A DNA stretch of 33,679 nucleotides from Streptomyces sp. NRRL F-5727 (GTDB lineage: Bacteria > Actinomycetota > Actinomycetes > Streptomycetales > Streptomycetaceae). The position numbers and the translations under genes were made by a program. The stretch is taken from the NCBI RefSeq assembly GCF_000719555.1, contig NZ_JOGX01000065.1, forward strand, positions 1 through 33,679, written 5' to 3'. The notes under the pieces were generated by a model. That model saw only the letters and a program-made list of their open reading frames with translations, was not told the DNA's origin and did not search any database. Positions 30,961 to 33,679 of this stretch are shown piece after piece (positions within the stretch are counted from its first letter, which is position 1; each line of letters begins with the position of its first letter).

Positions 30961-31656
30961 ATGGTCAGACAGGAACGGGCCATCCGGACTCGGCAGACGA
31001 TCCTGGAGGCCGCGGCCGATGTGTTCGACGAGCTCGGCTATGAGGCCGCGACGATCTCCGAGGTGCTGAAGAGGGCGGGCGTGACCAAGGGCGCCTTGTA
31101 CTTCCACTTCCCGTCCAAGGAGGAGCTGGCCCAAGGCGTTCTGCTCGAGCAGGTCCGTGCGCTTCCGGTCACCCCCGAGCGGGGCCTGGTCATGCAGCAG
31201 TTGCTGGACGAGTCGCTGCTGCTGGCCCATCTGCTGCTGCGTGACTCCGGCAACCCGATCGTCAGAGGAGCGGTACGTCTGACCGTGGACCAGGGACTGC
31301 CGAAGGACGGTCTGGACCGGAGGGCTCCCATGAGGGAGTGGGAGAACCACGTGCTGGAGGTTCTGCGCAAGGCCCAGGAGCAGGGTGAGATCACCCCTCG
31401 GGTCGATCTCGTGCGCCTGGGGAAGCTGCTCATCGGTGGCTTCACCGGTGTGCAGGTCCTGTCCAACATCATGACCGACCGCAGTGACCTGCCGGAGCGG
31501 GTGGCCGACCTGTACCGCTATCTGATGCCCTCCATCACGGCTCCGGGCGTCGCCGCCCAGATGGACTTCGACCCCGGCCGGGGTCGCCAGATCCTCGAGG
31601 AGTCGACGCGGCCCCACCACCAGCGCCAGACCACCGCCCAGGCCGAGCCGGTCTGA
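30961..31656 (+). CDS. avaR1: ArpA/AvaR1-type autoregulator receptor (TetR family)
   Basis: 231 residues. The opening MVRQERAIRTRQTILEAAAD, then TISEVLKRAGVTKGALYFHF, PSKEELAQGV is the conserved DNA-binding domain of gamma-butyrolactone/butenolide receptors. Trp127 (REWENHV) sits where the ligand-pocket Trp of CprB/ArpA is found. The C-terminal domain has the receptor-type VRLTVDQGLPKDGLDRRAP. GGAGG lies four bases before the ATG at 30961. Its divergent oxidase and downstream P450 neighbours match aco-avaR1-cyp17, so the ligand is probably a butenolide. The receptor should repress its own gene, aco and, by its site, the carboxyltransferase gene. Gene symbol is inferred from context. Confidence 0.9.
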   Translation: MVRQERAIRTRQTILEAAADVFDELGYEAATISEVLKRAGVTKGALYFHFPSKEELAQGVLLEQVRALPVTPERGLVMQQLLDESLLLAHLLLRDSGNPIVRGAVRLTVDQGLPKDGLDRRAPMREWENHVLEVLRKAQEQGEITPRVDLVRLGKLLIGGFTGVQVLSNIMTDRSDLPERVADLYRYLMPSITAPGVAAQMDFDPGRGRQILEESTRPHHQRQTTAQAEPV

Positions 31657-31767
31657 CCTCCCGACACCCCCGCCGCGTCGGCGGCCCGGCACGCCGGTGG
31701 CGGCGGCACTGGTGCGTATGCGGTACAGACACGTGCGTTTCGAGACCGTCTGAACAGGAGTGCTCGA

Positions 31768-32991
31768 ATGGGAACGGACATATGCCCTTACGCGCTGGAC
31801 GTCCTGGGGCGGGACCAGGCAGGCGAAGCGGCCCGGCTGCGCTCGCAGGGCGCGGCCGCCCGGGTGCTGCTCCCGGGAGGTGTCACCGCCTGGGCGGTGG
31901 TGCGCCAGGAGTACGTGAAACGGCTGCTGGTCGACCCGCGTGTCTCCAAGGACGCCGCTGCGCACTGGCCCGCGTTCGCGCAGGGCCGGATCACGCAGGA
32001 CTGGCCGCTGTACGCGTGGGTGGCCCGGGAGAACATGCTCACCACCTACGGCGAACGCCGTGCACGGCTGCGCCGTCTCGCGGCCGGCGCGTTCACCGCG
32101 CGGCGGGTGGAGGAGCTGCGTCCCAGGATCGAGCGGCTGACGTCCGAACTGCTCGACGACCTGGCCGAGGTCCCCGCCGGGCAGGTCGTGGACCTGCGCG
32201 CGCGCTTCGCGCAGCTTCTGCCGATGCGGGTGATCTGCGGACTGCTGGGGGTCGACGAGGACGCCGAACAGGTGCTGTGCGCCGCCATGGACGTCGCCTT
32301 CAGCAGCTCGGCCACCGCCGAGCAGATGGGGCAGGCGATCACCGACATCAACGATGTCCTGGAGCGTCTTGTCGCCGCCCGACGTGAACGCCCCGGCGGT
32401 GACCTGACCTCCGCGCTCCTCCAGGCGCGCGACCAGGAAGACGCCCTGACCGAGGAGGAGCTCCTCCACACCCTCCAGCTCATCCTCGCCGCCGGCCAGG
32501 AGACCCTCACCACCTTCATCGGCAACGCCATCACCGAACTCCTCCTCCACCCGGACCAGTTGGCGCACGTCCGCTCCGGCCGGGTGACCTGGCAGGAGGT
32601 CGTCACGGAGACCCTGGGCATGCGCGCCCCCGCCGCCTACATGCCGCTGCGCTACGCGGTCGAGGACATCGAGCTCGGCGACGTCCTCATCCGCAAGGGG
32701 GACGCGATCATCGTGTCCTTCGCGGCAGCGGTCGTGGACCCGGAGGCGTACGGCGAGGACGCGGCCCGGTACGACCTGCTGCGCACCGCCCGCCGGGACA
32801 ACCTCGCCTTCGGCCACGGCCCCCACTACTGCCTGGGCGCGCCCCTGGCCCGGCTGGAGACGGGCATCGCCCTGAAAGCCCTGTTCGAGCGCTTCCCCGG
32901 CATGACCCTGGCCGGCGGGCCCGACATCCTTCAGCCCGTCGAGTCGTTCATCGTCAACGGCCACCGAGCCGTTCCCGTCATACTGCGCTGA
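31768..32991 (+). CDS. cyp17: Cytochrome P450, butenolide-hydroxylase-like
   Basis: 407 residues, standard for soluble bacterial P450s. The heme ligand loop is [10 protein letters not shown] with Cys355, and the I-helix oxygen-activation motif is AGQET (242-246). The K-helix motif, normally ExxR, reads Glu281-Thr-Leu-Gly284, so the Arg is absent; Arg286 lies two residues later ([17 protein letters not shown]). The sequence is otherwise intact. In S. avermitilis Cyp17 adds the C-10 hydroxyl of avenolide, and this gene sits in the same place, downstream of the receptor. CAGGAG is seven bases before the ATG. A strong terminator follows at 33070-33097. Symbol is by context. Confidence 0.85.
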   Translation: MGTDICPYALDVLGRDQAGEAARLRSQGAAARVLLPGGVTAWAVVRQEYVKRLLVDPRVSKDAAAHWPAFAQGRITQDWPLYAWVARENMLTTYGERRARLRRLAAGAFTARRVEELRPRIERLTSELLDDLAEVPAGQVVDLRARFAQLLPMRVICGLLGVDEDAEQVLCAAMDVAFSSSATAEQMGQAITDINDVLERLVAARRERPGGDLTSALLQARDQEDALTEEELLHTLQLILAAGQETLTTFIGNAITELLLHPDQLAHVRSGRVTWQEVVTETLGMRAPAAYMPLRYAVEDIELGDVLIRKGDAIIVSFAAAVVDPEAYGEDAARYDLLRTARRDNLAFGHGPHYCLGAPLARLETGIALKALFERFPGMTLAGGPDILQPVESFIVNGHRAVPVILR

Positions 32992-33069
32992 CCGCCGCCC
33001 CCCCCACCACGGCACGCCGCCCCCACCGCACGTCGGCCGGCGTGTGGGGGTCGGCCGTCAGAAGCGTTC

Positions 33070-33097
33070 GCCCCCGGGCCTGTCAGGGCCCGGGGGC
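33070..33097 (+). terminator. Terminator after P450 gene
   Basis: GCCCCCGGGCC (33070-33080) pairs with GGCCCGGGGGC (33087-33097) across a 6-base loop. It lies about 80 bp after the P450 stop and upstream of the carboxylase epsilon gene, marking the end of the receptor-P450 unit. Confidence 0.75.
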
Positions 33098-33214
33098 CGC
33101 TGTGTCCTGGGCCTTCCAGTGTCTCTCCAGCCCAGTGGCAGCGGGTCTTGAGCGGCCTCGCCGACCGTGGCGACAGGACGAGACAGGACGCGACCTTACG
33201 AAGGAGGGGCGGCG

Positions 33215-33412
33215 ATGAGTCGACAGACAGCCGTGCAGCCCGTCATCCGTGTCGAACGCGGGCACGCCGCCGAGGAGGAACTCGCTGCGCTCACCGCGGT
33301 GTTGCTCGCGCTCGCCGCGGAAAGGGGCGGACCCGAGAGGACGCGCTCGCGCGCGGGTTCGCAGTGGTGGCGGCGGCCCGCTGCCTACTCTTCCCCGACC
33401 AGCTGGCGCTGA
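33215..33412 (+). CDS. Acyl-CoA carboxylase epsilon subunit
   Basis: 65 residues. IRVERGHAAEEELAALTAVL, followed by LALAAERG and a Trp-rich end (SQWWRRPAAY...SW), is the pattern of the small epsilon subunit that stabilises acetyl/propionyl-CoA carboxylase complexes of actinomycetes. AAGGAGGGG lies before the ATG at 33215. Usually this gene follows the beta-subunit gene; here it precedes it, with a promoter between. That order is unusual. Confidence 0.8.
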   Translation: MSRQTAVQPVIRVERGHAAEEELAALTAVLLALAAERGGPERTRSRAGSQWWRRPAAYSSPTSWR

Positions 33413-33449
33413 GGGGCGGACGCAGACCGAGACGACCGACAGCGACCAC

Positions 33450-33479
33450 TTTAAAACCGGCATCGCGGTTTGATAATCT
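33450..33479 (+). promoter_or_regulatory. Carboxyltransferase promoter with response-element-like palindrome
   Basis: AAACCG-N6-CGGTTT (33454-33471) is a perfect inverted repeat with the same spacing and core as the site in the receptor promoter. Flanking TTTAAA (33450-33455) and GATAAT (33472-33477) form a plausible -35/-10 pair, spaced 16 bp. The palindrome thus fills the spacer of a promoter for the gene starting at 33531. Confidence 0.65.
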
Positions 33480-33530
33480 CTGCGAGTGGGCGCCGGGTTC
33501 CGGCTGGTCGTGCTCTGGAAGGAGCTTGCC

Positions 33531-33679
33531 TTGGCAACGATGTTCCACCCCGCCCCGTCGGTTCAGGCCGGGCCCGCCGGCGCACGTGGCCGCGTCGCCG
33601 AACTGCACGTCCTGCGGGAGCAGGCGCTGGCCGGCCCCAGCGAGCGCGCGACCGAGGCCCAGCACGCGAAGGGCAAGCT
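33531..33679 (+). CDS. Acyl-CoA carboxylase beta (carboxyltransferase) subunit, 5' part
   Basis: The gene runs off the window; 49 residues are visible. The segment RVAELHVLREQALAGPSERA, then TEAQHAKGKL, is the N-terminus of acyl-CoA (propionyl/acetyl-CoA) carboxylase beta subunits, which transfer the carboxyl group from biotin to acyl-CoA. GGAAGGAG lies six bases before TTG (33531); ATG at 33540 is an in-frame alternative with poor spacing. A response-element-like palindrome sits upstream. The carboxylase may supply malonyl- or methylmalonyl-CoA for hormone or antibiotic synthesis. Confidence 0.85.
   Translation, partial: MATMFHPAPSVQAGPAGARGRVAELHVLREQALAGPSERATEAQHAKGK

Noticed and set aside
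31711..31760. Response-element-like sequence upstream of the P450
   Set aside because: Only a CACGTG and scattered TGCGT copies are visible; no AACCG/CGGTT inverted repeat. The P450 may be cotranscribed with the receptor.

Overview
The window is chromosomal DNA from a Streptomyces or a very close actinomycete. G+C is very high and coding frames show the strong third-position G/C bias of that genus. Several products are Streptomyces hallmarks: a subtilisin-inhibitor (SSI) protease inhibitor, an SCO5918-type cold-shock locus, a SalK/SCO6745-like protein, and an ArpA-type autoregulator receptor. I see no rRNA, tRNA, CRISPR array, intact transposase or phage module.

Layout. Positions 1-2845 hold a two-membrane-segment DUF3068 protein, then a 50-residue membrane leader protein translationally coupled to a PucR-type regulator, closed by a bidirectional terminator. 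At 2866-4441 an epoxide-hydrolase-like enzyme diverges from its TetR regulator. At 4583-8700 lies a decayed stretch: an MMPL transporter cut to its N-terminus and ending in 48-bp repeats, a frameshifted small membrane protein, a dienelactone-hydrolase-fold protein lacking the nucleophile, and several small orphan or immunity-like proteins. At 9003-11766 are a fused SDR/alpha-beta hydrolase, its TetR repressor (matching palindromic operators at both promoters) and an FKBP prolyl isomerase. At 12325-16762 are SSI, an aldo/keto reductase diverging from a LysR regulator, a HAD-hydrolase remnant, a DHFR-like reductase and an NTF2-like protein.

At 17050-20110 is the cold-shock locus (csp, DEAD-box helicase, single CBS domain, SCO5918-like protein) with a decayed MerR gene downstream. 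At 20146-25229 are a LysR gene diverging from a SalK-like gene, a gamma-carbonic-anhydrase-like hexapeptide protein, and an AraC-SMI1 pair diverging from an NmrA-like reductase. At 25406-28598 are a broken HalD/BesD-family oxygenase, a methyltransferase-like protein and a secreted lipase.

The most interesting part is 28720 to the right edge: acyl-CoA oxidase (minus), ArpA/AvaR1-type receptor (plus), cytochrome P450 (plus), then an acyl-CoA carboxylase epsilon subunit and the start of a carboxyltransferase beta subunit. The oxidase-receptor-P450 trio has the same order as the avenolide (butenolide hormone) locus aco-avaR1-cyp17 of S. avermitilis, and there is no AfsA-type butyrolactone synthase in the window. 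Sites resembling autoregulator-response elements lie inside the -35/-10 spacers of the oxidase promoter, the receptor promoter and, unexpectedly, the carboxyltransferase promoter. This suggests that the hormone receptor also controls acyl-CoA carboxylation. The P450 lacks the arginine of the ExxR motif.
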